A stretch of DNA of 64,000 nt. Source: Isoetes taiwanensis (lineage: Eukaryota > Streptophyta > Lycopodiopsida > Isoetales > Isoetaceae). Of this stretch, positions 23,460 through 35,148 are shown in pieces. Both the position numbers and the translations under genes were made by a program. Position 1 is the first letter of the stretch. Every line of letters starts with the position of its first letter. The stretch lies in the NCBI GenBank assembly GCA_021234155.1, contig JAJEKV010000058.1, forward strand, positions 6,880,992 through 6,944,991. Reading direction: 5' to 3'. The notes beneath the pieces were generated by a model. The model made no database searches and was not told the origin of the DNA. It saw nothing but the letters and a program-made list of their open reading frames with translations.

Positions 23460-23817
23460 CTAAAAAGGACCTTGAATCGACCAACTAATATTCTCATGCT
23501 CATTTCCACAATGCTCATCCAAGCTATTATTGTCCACTATAGGTTCCTGTTTCCTCGTGTAACTTAGAAGATCCCCTGCGCTTGCATTCATTGTTCCATA
23601 ACTCAAATGCCTTCTCATATGGAAAAATCTCAATACTTTGAGTAGTGTTATATAGTCTCAAACTTGCATCAAGGTTATCTTCAAGTCAGTTAAGCAACTT
23701 ATTTTTTATGAAGCTCAGTGTGCTAAAACAATGTTCATCTTCAACACTTCCAAGTATCATACACAAACACAGCCAATTTAAAGTACTCTGAAATGGCCAC
23801 CCTCAGCACATTATTAG
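23460..23817 (-). pseudogene. hAT transposase C-terminal (dimerisation) fragment
   Basis: Read on the minus strand, 23812 to ~23580 gives SVEDEHCFSTLSFIKNKLLN followed by LEDNLDASLRLYN and EKAFELWNNEC, the C-terminal dimerisation region of hAT transposases. It is the missing end of the hAT gene on the other side of the copia element, which split the gene. ATTAG at 23813-23817 is the copia target duplication. Confidence 0.7.
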
Positions 23818-24134
23818 TGTTGGTATAAGTCTTTATTCTAAAAAGCCCAAAACCGTGTAAACCCAAAAGCCGTGTATACGTGGTCAATTATTAGAGAGCG
23901 ATGGATGTATCAGGTGAAAATATAATCAGGGAAAAGAACAGACAGAGGCGGCTTTTTGGGTTCTGAGGCAGCAATCAGGTACCAGCAAGGAAGTCAACAG
24001 AGAAATTGAAAGAGTCGGATTGGGAAGCAAGAATAAGGTCTGACAGAAAATAGAATATCAGAGTCGCTGTTATAGACAACATGCTTGGGCTGTCGGAGTA
24101 GACATCTTTGATTTGAAGGCTTCCCAGATCAACA
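23818..24134 (+). repeat. Copia 5' LTR
   Basis: TG...CA-bounded 317-bp repeat followed directly by the tRNA-Met-type primer-binding site TGGTATCA. Confidence 0.95.
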
Positions 24135-24170
24135 GTGGTATCACCGCGCCAGCAAGATATGGCCAGCTGA

Positions 24171-24936
24171 TTGGCATTGACATATCTTAATAGTGCTGAA
24201 GTATTTAATGGAGATATTGGCTTTCAACTTTGGAAGGCCAAGATCACGCAGGCCCTTAAAGTTGACAAACTGTGGGATTTCATTGATCCAGCCAATCGTT
24301 GCTCAAATCTAAGGTGGAAGTGGAAGCATCAGCATCTGAGGAGACTAAGGGAGATCAAATTTTGGATGACGAAAGGGAAGAGATTGCCAAAGCTCTAATC
24401 ATGGCTAAACTAGGAGGTGATATTGTGCTTGAAATTCAACACAAGCCGGCCAGAGAAATATGGAAGTATCTTTTGAAAAGATATGAGGAGAAGACGTCGA
24501 CGCAGATTGACATCCTGGAAATGAAATTGCACAACCTGTATTTCAAAAAAGGTGATGATTTGAGAATTTTGATACGAAATCTTAGATTGTTGTTGCATGA
24601 TTTGGAAGGAGCTGGAGCGCATTACAGTGAGCAACAAAAGGTATTGGCCCTAACCAGAGGTTTCAAATTTCGTTTAAAGATCTTGCTATGTTAGTCAGAA
24701 GGACAACATCCACTCTGGATGAAGCAATAGAAGCAATTAGGGCAGAGCTTGGGCAAGTGGTTTTGGTAAAACCAATATCAGTGGAGGCAGAGGAACATTC
24801 TGCGACCTTGTATGCAGGAGAACCAAGTAGAGAGAGAGGTCGAGGCGGCGGCAGAGGCAGAGGAATGTGGAAGGCGGAGATACAGTGCTACAGATGTGAA
24901 GAATTTGGGCACATCAAAGCAGAATGTCCGAATTGA
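24171..24936 (+). pseudogene. Copia gag, frameshifted
   Basis: Pieces in three frames: 24171-24300 (FNGDIGFQLWKAKITQAL), 24299-24694 (IWKYLLKRYEEKTSTQIDIL, a UBN2-type gag core) and 24688-24936 ending in the zinc knuckle CYRCEEFGHIKAEC. Frameshifts lie near 24300 and 24690. The usual copia gag length is otherwise retained. Confidence 0.8.
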
Positions 24937-24993
24937 GGGAAGTGGAACCGAGGACGTGGTCGTAGCTCATTTGGTTGTGGAAGGGGACGGACT

Positions 24994-27900
24994 GTGGTGG
25001 CGGCAGTTGGAGAGACGTCTGAGATGAAAGCACCAACCGTGGGAGTTCTTACAGAAGAGGAAGTAAGTACTTGCAAATCCTTTTCTAAAACTAAGCATTA
25101 CAAAACTAATACCTTGACTGTAGATTCTGGAGCTGAAGTCTCCATAGTGAGCTCGCCTGATATATTGAAATGTATTGAGCCAACTGTGGATTGCAAAGCT
25201 GTTCAGATGGGCAATGGAGCAATGCAGAGGGTGCTTGGAAAAGGAAATTTGCATATTCTAGTTAAAGGCAAGAATGTTTTGAGTTTACCAGATACATTGT
25301 TTGTGCCAGGGATGCTTTTTAATTTAATTTATGTTGCCAAGTTAGTAGATAATGGGTACGATTTATTTTTTCATAAGTATAGGTGTAAATTTATTAGAGG
25401 AGGCATTAAATTATTTGAGGCTCAAAGAAGAGGAAATCTGTTTGAATTGGACGTCAATGATACCGTCAATAAGGTATCTCCCCTCGATAGTACAAGGCTT
25501 TGGCATTTGAGGTTAGCACATGTCAACTATAACAACATTAAAATAGCAAAAAGGCACAATCTTTTGGATGAGCTTGACTATGAGGATAGTGAGATTGATG
25601 ATGCGTGTGAAGCTTGTATGTTAGGAAAGCAAAACAGAGTGGCATTTAGAAATAAAGGAAGAAGGGTGCATAAGTTGCTTGAACTGGTGCATTCGGATGT
25701 TTGTGGACCCATGCAAGTTGAGAGTAGAGGAGCAAAATCTTACTTTGCTACTTTTATTGATGATTATAGTAGACGTACTAAATGTTACTTTTTGAGAACC
25801 AAGGGTCAAGTATTTGATGCATTTAGGTTATACACTGCGGAAGTTGAAAGGGAGACATCACTAAAAATTAAATGTCTAAGGTCTGACCTTGGTGGAGAAT
25901 ATAGATCATCTGAGTTTTGTAAGTACTGTCAATAACAAGGGATACGGAGGCAGTATACATGCAGATATACATCGCAACAAAATGGAGTAGCAGAACGCAA
26001 AAATCGCACCATCATGGATGCAGCTAGATCTATGCTCAAGCATGCAGGTTTGCTGAACAATTTATGGGAAGAGGCGGTCGCGGCAGCCTGTTATATTCAG
26101 AATAGGTTGCCAACAGTTGCTGTGAAAGGTGGAGTACCAGAAGAGTATTGGACGGGGAGAAAACAATATGTGAGACGATTTAGAGTCTATGGATGCCTTG
26201 CCTATATGATGGTACCGGAAGAATTAAGGAGAAAACTGGATGACCGGAGCATGTGCACTTTTCTAGTGGGTTATGATGAGCAGACAAATGGTTACAGATT
26301 ATATGAACCAGTTACACATACGGTATATGTTACTAGGGATGTTGTGTTTAATGAAAATGTGTTATATAAGGACAGGAAAGGTCTGAGTCAGCATGAAGCA
26401 AATGAATGGATACCAACAGAATCTTTGGAGAATGATCAAGCAGACAATGAGGAAGAGACAAAGACCACAATTCTAAAAGGGGATGAAGTTTATGTAGAAT
26501 CGAAAAGTGAAGAGGATGTAGAGACCAATACTGCAGCTGAGGAAGCAGACACGAAACCCGATGAGGTGTATGAGGTCATAGAGGCCGATAGTGCATCTCA
26601 TGAACCGGAAACAGAGCCAGAGGAGGGGCGTCATGAACCAGAAACCGAGCCAGAGGAGGTGCATGAGGTTGTTGATACCAATAGTGCACCAGAAGCTGGA
26701 CCTCAAAAGGCAGGAGGTAGTAGGAGAACTCGACGCAGCGATGCAGAACGTCTAAAGGCTGAGGTTCCATTTGATATAAGATTATATGGTAGGGAAGAAA
26801 GTGGCAAGACAACTAGACCAAGGAAACCTAAAATTTTGTCTTGTATAGTGGAGCCAGAAACGGTGGAACAAGCCTTGGAAGGGAAAAATGCAGAACGTTG
26901 GAAAGAGGCCATGTAGAATGAACTGGATTCATTTAGAAGAACCGACACTTATGAACTCGTATCGCGACCAAAGGACAAGAACATTGTGGGAAGCAAGTGG
27001 ATTTTTAAAATTAAAAGAAAAGCAGATGGATCGATAGAGGTGGCTCACAACATGCTACCTAGGCTCCAACATGCCAAGGTGGCTCAAATGTGCCACCTAG
27101 GCTCCAACATGCCACCTAAGCTCAAACATGCCAAGGTGGTCCAAACATGCCAAGGTGGCTCAAACATGCCACCTAGGCTCCAACATGCTGGTTGCAAAGG
27201 GGTATACTCAAGAAGAAGGTGTGGACTATAAGGATACCTTCTCACCTATAGTCAAAGTGACTAGCCTGAGGACACTCGTTACAGTTGCAGTGCAAAATGA
27301 CATGGAGATGAACCATATGGATGTCAAGACTGCATTCCTGAATGGAGATTTAGACGAAGAAATTTACATGGAGCAGCCGCAGGGATATGAACAAGGTCAG
27401 AACATGGTGTGCAAATTAAAAAAGGAAGTTTACGGACTTAGGCAAGCGGCCAGGCAATGGTATTTGTGCATGAACAGATTCCTGATTTTTGCAGGATTTA
27501 CAAAATTAAAACTGAGGGGAATTTATACATGAAAAGAAATGGGGACAGATGTCTAATTATGGCTCTCGATGTGGATGATTGCGTCATTGTGAGCAATGAC
27601 AAAAGCTTAGTAGGATTGCAAAGCATTGCTGAATGGTCGATTTCAGATGACAGATTTGGAAAATTTGGAGAAATTATTAGGAAGTATCCATGGCAGCTTC
27701 GGAAATAATCTGATTGCGTAGAATGCTTGAGGAATTAGGGAATTTGTCAAGCTACCGTGTTGTACTGCAATAATAAGAGCGGGGTATCAATGACAAAAAA
27801 TCCAATCCATCATTCCCGAACCAAGCGCATTGATATGCATCATCACTTCATACGAGATGAAGTGGAAAAGGGGGAGATAAACGTAATGCATATTCCCACC

Positions 27901-27996
27901 AAACTGCAGCAGGCAGATATGCTAACGAAGGCCCTTTCTGAGCCTAAACTGGTGGCAGCAAGAAATTTAGTTGGAATCATTGACTATAAAGGCTAA
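24994..27996 (+). pseudogene. Copia pol (protease, integrase, RT, RNase H), broken
   Basis: One frame runs 24994-27040 with only two stops, TAA 25933 and TAG 26914. Protease: TVDSGAEVSIVSS (~25120). Integrase: zinc region LWHLRLAHVN..CEAC, core FIDDYSRR and CLRSDLGGEY, then QNGVAERKNRTI. A Glu-rich tail with doubled HEPETEPEE follows (26590-26670). RT starts VGSKWIFKIKRKADGS, is interrupted by a ~145-bp repeat insertion, and resumes VAKGYTQEEGVDYKDTFSPI, MDVKTAFLNGDL, VYGLRQAARQWY. The active-site region reads LDVDDCVIVSND (Tyr of YVDD replaced). Sequence between RT and RNase H is deleted near 27700; the RNase H end (RTKRIDMHHHFIRDEV, ADMLTKAL) remains at 27757-27996. Confidence 0.9.
27043..27190. 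repeat. Minisatellite insertion inside copia RT
   Basis: Several alternating copies of AACATGCCACCTAGGCTCC and CAAACATGCCAAGGTGGCT-like units replace the conserved codons just before VAKGYTQ. Many units are mutually inverted (CCACCTAGG / CAAGGTGG), so the block could fold. Confidence 0.85.
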
Positions 27997-28006
27997 AGGG
28001 GGAGTT

Positions 28007-28323
28007 TGTTGGTATTAGCCTTTATTCTAAAAAGCCCAAAACCGTGTAAACCCAAAAGCCGTGTACACGTGGGAAATTATTAGAGAGCGGTGGATGTATC
28101 AGGTGAAAATATAATCAGGGAAAAGAACAGACGGAGGCGGCTTTTTGGGTTCTGAGGCAGCAATCAGGTACCAGCAAGGAAGGCAACAGAGAAATTGAAA
28201 AAGTCAGATTGGGAAGCAAGAATAAGGTCTGACAGAAAGCAGAATATCAGAGACGCTGTTATAGACAACGTGCTTGGGATGTCGGAGTAGACATCTTTGA
28301 TTCGAAGGCTTCCCATATCAACA
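28007..28323 (+). repeat. Copia 3' LTR
   Basis: Matches the 5' LTR over its full 317 bp with ~17 differences. It is preceded by the polypurine tract and followed by the ATTAG duplication. Confidence 0.95.
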
Positions 28324-28328
28324 ATTAG

Positions 28329-29874
28329 AATCCAACAATCTCCAAAGATGTATTGCTGCACCAAACTCCAAGGGATCCTCTAAATCTTGAGTTTGGCGAT
28401 ACATACTCTCCCCAAACAATCTAGACTACAACATCAATTGCTCCCAATCGAGAAGACCTTGTATAGTTTCAGTACCAACCTTTCTTGGAATGCAAAAGTA
28501 ATCCTTGATGGTAGTCATCTTACTTTGAAAGGTTTTATACACATCTGCCATTGAGCCCTTCCAAACTTGCAGAAAAACAACACCCATAGCATCAAACACA
28601 TCATCTCGTGGAAACCTGGAACGAAGCTCATTGACGAGATTGCGTGATACCTACAAAGTGAGAAGCATCAAGTATATTATGTATACTTTTTTCCCTCACT
28701 AAATGCATAACTTTCACATGCAAATAAGAAATCAAATTCATGCAAAATTGACATAGGGTTCAAAGAAGATTTACTTGTTTCATATGAAGTTTAACTGTCT
28801 CAACCAAGTCTTGAAATTCAGAACTCTTCAGTTCACACTTCCTGAGGTGGCTTCCTCTTCCCCTCCTTGTCCTAAAATTCATGCAGAGAAATTGATCTTT
28901 GACACATATGCATAATCCTAGCTCTCATGTGATCCAACTTGAACCAGTTTGTTCCAAGCAGCAAATTCCTCTTTATGTAGTTCAAAACATGACTTTCCAG
29001 CCAAAGTATCTCATATCAATTTTCTATCTCAACTTGCAAGGATTTTCTAGCTATGGTATACTCAGATAAAGATTTGTCTATCTTGTGAAATCTGTATCAT
29101 ATAGTTTAGCTTCCCCATCAAAGGTTGGATAACAAAGAGTGTAAGCATAGTCTCACAATTTGTCATAAGTCCCATTAGCTCAAATGCCCTTTGTGCCATA
29201 TTTTCATCATCATCATTCAAATAGAATTCACTTGCCATACCAACCAATGATACATACTTCTCACAAAGGCATTGCATAGGTAGATGCAAAGAAATCCACC
29301 TAGTGTTGACATCTTTTAATAACTTATTCCCTTTAGTGATACCACTTGCAAAGTCCCAAAATATTGCCAACCTTTGAGGACTTTTAGAGAAAAAGTTGTA
29401 AGCAGCATGAACTAAGAATTCAACCTTACCAACATTTTGCGAATCAGAAATTGTCTTGTATGCCAAGTTGGTCCTATGATACATGCAATGAAGCACACTG
29501 ATGTATGGTGCTAAGTTTGTTTGTATTCAGACGCCCAATCCTGTCCTCTTTCCTTGCATCACAGAAGCTCCATCAGCTCCAAAACATATTAGTTTCTGAG
29601 CACACTCAATAGGATCCAAAAGAACAACATTAGATAAATGCTTGACAATCACATTGAAGAGTGTCTCCGCAGTAGCATCTCCTGAGAGCTTCTTAATACC
29701 TAAAAAGTAGGAGACATGTTCAAAGTTTACAACATTGTAAAGATGCATTGCAACCCATGAGGTATTATCAATTGTCGTGACTTCATCCATGGATAATGAA
29801 AGAAAAGATGAATTTTGAACAATTAAGCAAAGCTTTAATCTCAATGCATCACTCATGTGCTCATCAAGCATTGG
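28329..29874 (-). pseudogene. hAT transposase (DUF4371/ZNF862-like), split by copia
   Basis: Minus-strand pieces: 29871-29527 (SLSMDEVTTIDNTSWVAMHL, CFGADGASVMQGKRTG, the first catalytic block), 29496-29062 (MYHRTNLAYKTI, DVNTRWISLHLPMQCL), then an intron-like gap and 28640-28335 (FPRDDVFDAMGVVFLQVW, EDPLEFGAAIHLWRLL). The C-terminal dimerisation part lies beyond the copia element at 23580-23812. Role: cut-and-paste transposition. No terminal repeats were recognised. Its N-terminal side fuses directly to the 3' end of the DUF7869 gene near 29870. Confidence 0.75.
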
Positions 29875-29875
29875 C

Positions 29876-32604
29876 AGCAGTCGTTCTCATCCAGTGCACT
29901 TTTAATTGAGTGGGAATTCCATCCTCTCTTGTTACCTCCAGTACTTTAGCTAGCCAGAATGGCCTCCCAGATTCATCATTATCAGCTGGGACAGCTATGA
30001 GCATTCCTTTCTGAATCTCTGAGACTGAACCAGATACTCGAGCAACTTGTTGTGCTGTGCGTCTAGGGCCAGTGTACATGACTCTGTCATCTTCATCTGA
30101 GCTAGCCAATATCTCTACATGTTCCTCTTGATTCTCAACTTGCACAGGGAGGGTTTGCCTAGATGGCCAGTTGAATGTAACTGGTCTTCGACCTTGTAAT
30201 GAAGCTTGCAACATGTCACGTTGCCGAGAAAAAAATTGAGGCCACCATAAAGCATCTGCCTCCCCAAAGTGGTTAGAGCAGGACTGAATACTTGTCTCAA
30301 TACAATCCAATGATTTATTTGAGTCAAATGCTCTTCCCTCCTTTTTACTCTTTGTGATTTCTTTCAAGCTTTTTAGAGGCATTTGCTCTGCAGAGAGCAT
30401 GGAACTAGTATTGGGGATGTTGCGAATGAATTGAATACCTGCTGCTGGCTGCCACTGCAAGGATGTGGCATATTTCTTTCCTTGTAAGATGGCCTTGCCA
30501 TCTACAAGTGAAATTTTGATCTGATGCTGAAATGTAATGTTTCTCAAGGGCTCAATAGCACAGTGACCTAGTTGATCTCTCCGAAAAATCCATTCCTTGA
30601 AATCATAAGTTTCTTCCAATAACTCGATGTCTGGACGAGGATTGTAGGAATCTTGGATGACCTCAATCATGGTGGCGGGGCTTAGAGCTTTTTTCGAGCA
30701 AGGCGTTTAGAGAACCTCTTGAACATCGATCAATTTGGTCGTGTGTATGACCAACAAGCGTGAAACCAATCTTCACCTTCTTGAAGATTTGTTTCTCTAC
30801 TAGCATAGCACGATAAGCAAACAACGCCGATTCTTATTTTCCCTTGTCGTGTTATCTAGTCGAAGATCTGAGCCGGTATATGTTCTAGATTGGAAAGAAG
30901 CTTATTCAATATTGTGATAGTGAGATTTGGATCAGCATGAATGTTTGGATAATTCAAAAATGCCTTGCAAGATAGTTTTCCATTAAATACCATAGCACCA
31001 ACAACATGCAGATGTATGAAATCTTCTTCAGCAGCATCCTTAGGCACATTGACAAAATGTGGTAGGGTGGTCTTCTTCTGGTCCATTCCATCAATAACAA
31101 CTGATATGTAGTTGAGTGGTTGTTCAAAGTGCTTTCTTCCTATGTTTTGTCAATTTTCTCCTTTCCAAAGATTGTTGTTCTCTGTGCTTGTTCAGTTTCT
31201 CCTTCAATGCATCTGAAAGGAAAATATGTTTAGGAAAGAACCTACTTTTAAGTAGAACTAGGCAAGAACACGTCCTGGAAGCTTACTTTTAGTGTGAAGT
31301 GTCCTTGCATTTTGTCTCTGAGCTTTTAATTCAGAGCATGTAGCACAAACAGACATCCTATGCTTTCTAGGAATGGCCACGCGAGAAAACTCTTTTTTCC
31401 AGAGCACAGTAAAGTAAGAGTAGCAGACAAAGCGTTCTCCAGCCTCAACACACATCTCCTTATAATTATCGTAGACTTCTTGTTTCGTGAAATTGTCACT
31501 CAAGTGGTACATAGGGCTATTAGGGAGTTTCTCACAAGACTCCTTAAAGAAACCTTCCATCCAGGAAACACATTGAAGGGCATGAATTCTGGTTATGCCT
31601 CCTGAATGGCGAGTCATTGATGCCCGGATTCTTGTCAAGCCTTTTCTTCAGCGGTCAAGTCGTCTCACGCCTAAAGCATGAATCAATTTGAAGGCCGTTT
31701 TGGGGACGGTGTGGCCACCAGCTGTATAAGTAAACTTCTCACCATCATCTGGCCTAATATTGAAGGCTAAGTAGCCCCTTTGGTCTAGCAGAGTCATTGA
31801 ACTGTAACTATCACGAATCAACCTCAATTCCTTTAGTCCAATCTTAAGCAAACAACGTTGAGAACAACAGTGCTTTGTATGTGTTGCCCGCAAGTGAGCC
31901 TCGTCCATGAGTTTCTTTCTTCTAACAGTTGTACATGCTTTCTTGTGTAAGTTACGTTTAAGATTCTTACTTGCAGGGGCTTTGAATTCGAACAAGGAGT
32001 CTTGTGGCTTTGGTAGGTCCTCGTCTGAGAGATCAACATGAGGTGTTTCTTCGTCTGAGAGATCAACTTGAGGTGTACTTGTAGATGCTGATAGGTTTGG
32101 TGTGTGCAAGTCCTGGGGGGAGGTGCTTTCCCTCTCTCTGGGAAAAAGTAATCGAGGTTGGTGACGTAGTTGACCAGCTCCTGAAGTGTCGTAGAACACA
32201 GGAGTTGCGTGTCGCTGACTGCTTCCACTTGTTGTAGTATCATTTAGCGAAATTGATGGAGTTGGCGTGATTTGCCTCCGGGGATTTAGCCTACGGTGGA
32301 CTAAGGGCGACGTACTAAACTGAAGTGGAGGAGGTAGTCTGACCTCTCTAGCCTGAGGTGGGGTAAAACGCATTGGTGGGGGCAGACGACGTTCAGGAGC
32401 AGGGTGTGGTGGAGTAAGTTGAACTGGTGGTGGAAGCCGAGGTGGTCGTGCTGGAGTAAACTCAACAGAGCTGGGGGTTTGAATATCAGAGGCAGAATTT
32501 CCGAGGCTACTTTCAGGTGTCAGTTGAGGGGGTGTGAATGTCATTGCAGGAGGAAGCCTGCGAACAGGACTTGGAGGCTCTGCAGTTCTTTTTTCTCGAG
32601 CCAT
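29876..32604 (-). pseudogene. DUF7869-like transposase of the palindrome transposon, broken
   Basis: Minus strand, start ATG 32604 (MAREKRT). Residues ~1-200 are Pro-rich with repeated RLPPPxxFTPP blocks and acidic patches. Then come KNLKRNLHKKACTTVRRKK, a Cys/His region (KHCCSQRC), LKIGLKELRLIRDSY and MEGFFKESCEKLPNSPMYHL (31550-31490). RKHRMSVCATCSELKAQRQN precedes an intron (~31282-31215; GTAAGC..CAG). The catalytic-like part has VVIDGMDQKKTTLPHF (~31090), LHVVGAM, LDNTTRENKNR (~30850) and IGFTLVGHTHDQID (~30740). The C-terminus ends WLAKVLEVTREDG and LKVHW (29900). DGMDQ, LDN.TRENKNR and VGHTHxxID are hallmarks I know from DUF7869-type proteins, probably RNase H-like transposases. Lesions: TGA at ~31648 and frameshifts near 31127, 30868 and 30735. 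It is transcribed divergently from the ParB-methylase gene. Confidence 0.75.
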
Positions 32605-32627
32605 ACTCAGAAAGGTAGCGTCACACT

Positions 32628-32786
32628 GTATAAATTTATACGACAGAAGAGCAGATGGTAAAAGTTTACACAGGGATGGTATAAATTTATACAGAGAAGG
32701 CAAACTTGTAGCTGCAGACTGTATAAATTTATACAGAGATGGTATAAATTTATACGGAGGAGGAAGACACGGCACAAATTTATACG
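32628..32786 (-). repeat. Palindrome P array in the transposase leader
   Basis: Four intact GTATAAATTTATAC copies (32628, 32679, 32721, 32742) and two degenerate ones (~32657, ~32772) lie just upstream of MAREKRT. The minus-strand frame is open through them to 32844, where each copy reads YKFIP or YKFIQ, so an N-terminally extended product is possible. Confidence 0.85.
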
Positions 32787-32928
32787 AAAACTCACAGACA
32801 CTTGTATTGGAATCTTTATGGAGAAACGCTATACGAAACGGCACTTAGCAGGGGTACTTAAGCCCGGCGCCGGCCACCCTATTTTTCATATACGCAGCTC
32901 GGAGTCGAAGGCGCTCGCGGTCCGCCTT

Positions 32929-32934
32929 ATATAC
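32929..32934 (+). promoter_or_regulatory. TATA box of the ParB-methylase gene in a divergent promoter
   Basis: TATATA lies 54 bp before ATG 32983, within GAGTCGAAGGCGCTCG..CTTATATACCCCCTCTTATTTGCTC. The same block recurs at 43881-43935 before the related element's palindrome array. The ~380 bp between the two start codons must serve both genes. Confidence 0.55.
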
Positions 32935-33056
32935 CCCCTCTTATTTGCTCTCCGGAACCTCTATACTCTAGTCCATACGGTCATGGCCACGTAAGTCTAC
33001 TTTCCGTACTGTTTTAGTTTCTCTTTGGTTTTAATCTGTTAGAGTGTAAGCCCCAC

Positions 33057-33358
33057 GGTATAAATTTATACCGAGATGGCTCTGGATCGGTATAAATTTA
33101 TACGCCCCGTGCTCGAGCGGTATAAATTTATACCGCTGAAGACGGGCTTATAAACGAGACTGTTCGGCACGAAGCGGTATAAATTTATACCGCCCTCAAC
33201 ACATTCGATTGTTCGGGCGAAGTATAAATTTATACGCTTCGCTCGCAGCGGTATAAATTTATCGCCCCTGCTCGAGCGGTATAAATTTATACCGCTCAGC
33301 ACTAGCGTGTAAATTTATACCGCAAGTGCTCGAAGCGAGTATAAATTTATACCGCTCG
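33057..33358. repeat. Palindrome P array in intron 1
   Basis: Nine copies, seven intact, at 33057, 33091, 33118, 33175, 33220, 33249 (partial), 33277, 33307 (partial) and 33338. Several extend to the 18-bp perfect palindrome CGGTATAAATTTATACCG, some further (GAGCGG...CCGCTC). Spacers of ~15-40 bp are GC-richer and unrelated to each other except for repeated GCTCGA. Confidence 0.95.
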
Positions 33359-33970
33359 AGAACCATTTTAAATTCTTGACGCCTAGTGCTCAAATCTAAT
33401 GGTCCCGAACCTTAATATTTTGGTAATATTGTTGTGTTTTCAGCTTAAATGACACAAATGAAGTGTTAATTTAGTGTGGATTTTATGCCCTTTCATCCTC
33501 TTTTTCTACTGTTTTTGTGTTTCAAAAATTCGAAAAAGGTACAGTTTCTTTTGTAAAAATGGTTTTTTTTGCGCATTACAGTGGCCCTAAGATCAAGTTT
33601 GTACTCGGAGGGTCATCATCAAAGGGTGCACCACCAGAGCCACAGACTTATGAACTAAAGGATCAGACTTGGTACGTCCACAGGGGCGCAAGAGAGAGCA
33701 AACCCACTGAGGCGTACCTTTACTTGTGCAAACAATCAGGGAAGGGCAAGTTCAAGTCCGATGATTATTACCCTGCTGGCGAAATTATAAGCCTTGTTGC
33801 TACAGAGAACGATGATGAAGTTCTAATGCAGTGCAACCATGACAAGGGTCCCGTCCACTATGTTCTGAATACTAGAATGCTTAGAATTAGCATGTGCAAG
33901 CCTAAAGACGTACACGATTACATTGCGGACAATTACAAGAGCGGCTTCGTAAGTTATTCTTACATGCTTT

Positions 33971-33988
33971 CCGTATAAATTTATACCG
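33971..33988. repeat. Palindrome P in intron 2
   Basis: A single copy, CCGTATAAATTTATACCG, makes up a quarter of the 70-bp intron 33949-34018. Confidence 0.9.
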
Positions 33989-35038
33989 TCATTCTCTTAA
34001 CTTAACCCTGCATTACAGGACGTAGTAGAAATTTTGATGTCAGTAGTGCTGTGCGACGAAAAAGTGTTGGTCAAGGGTCTATGGTACCCCCGTACTATCG
34101 AAGAGGAAGTAGTAGAGGAAGAGGAAGAGGAAGAGGAGGAACCAGTCGTCACAAAGGGAAAGGGTAGGAAGTATTCCCTGGTAGAAGATACACAGCCTCC
34201 TACCAAGAAAAAGTCTAGAATCACAAAGTCCTTGACTATAGAGGAGTCAGCAGAAGCTCTTCAGAAGGCTCCAGGAGCAGATATCGTTGTGAAGCCCGCA
34301 GATAAGTCGAGTGCTATTCTCAAGCGGGTTAATGAAACCAAACTGCTCAAGCAGACCATTTCTTTGACACTAAGCACTATTAAGAGGCCACCAAAAAATG
34401 AAGATGGGGTCAGAGTGCTTCAGGTCCGAAAGTTGTACGCGGCACATGTGGCTATCCTTAAGCAAAGAATGAGAAGGAATCCTCATGCCCATGTGTCGCC
34501 ACTAGTTGTGATGGTGGACAGAAGTCAGTGCAACCAATTAAAAGACTACAAAAAGGCAGATTTTGAAGATTACACCTATTATGTTCTTGGAGGCACACAT
34601 AGTTATAAAGCAAGAAAAGAACTTTCAAAAGAAGAAAGCCGTAATGAAGTCCGGAAAGAGCGTGGAAGCACATATCTATGTGGGGGTGACAGACGAAGAG
34701 GCAAAAGTCATTGCCGTGAGTCACAATCTCGACAATGACTTCAGACTAAAGATGAGCCTAATAGACAAGATTCGCTTCATGCACCGAGAGTACGTGGATT
34801 TCAAACAAGTGCATGGAGACGACTTCAAAAAACAAAAGAACAAGCTTCAAGAGCTTCGAGAAGCCTGTGTGACAGAGTGTTGCCTCAGTTATGATTCGGA
34901 TAAGAAACCCATTATGGCTGTCAAACAATACGATAACTACTTTCAGCTAGCTTTCAGAGATGGTCAAGTAAGTAAAAGCTTCAATTCAATCTTTTGTAGT
35001 ATGTTTGGCGTAGTTAGAAGCTTGTAATAGCCTAGTGA

Positions 35039-35148
35039 CGGTATAAATTTATATAGTAGGCGCGGTATAAATTTATCGCGAGTGCACGGCGCTGATCGAG
35101 CACCGGTATAAATTTATCTGTGACTTGCACCGTATAAATTTATACCGT
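35039..35148. repeat. Palindrome P array in intron 3
   Basis: Four copies, one intact (35130) and three with a damaged right arm. In copy B (54501-54618) the corresponding copies are intact. Confidence 0.9.

Larger units (their letters stand above)
23818..28323 (+). mobile_element. Ty1/copia retrotransposon with two 317-bp LTRs
   Basis: LTRs 23818-24134 and 28007-28323 start TGTTGG and end ATCAACA. The 5-bp target duplication ATTAG lies at 23813-23817 and 28324-28328. The primer-binding site TGGTATCA follows the 5' LTR (24136) and a polypurine tract AAAGGGGGAG precedes the 3' LTR. The LTRs differ at about 17 of 317 positions by hand count (~5%), so the insertion is not recent. Gene order PR-INT-RT-RH is copia. 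Internal stops, a repeat insertion in RT and a deletion before RNase H make it inactive. Confidence 0.95.

Noticed and set aside
33057-33358. CRISPR-like array (short repeats with ~15-40-bp spacers)
   Set aside because: Repeats are perfect palindromes in a plant intron, spacers vary in length, there are no cas genes, and copies are also scattered in other introns.
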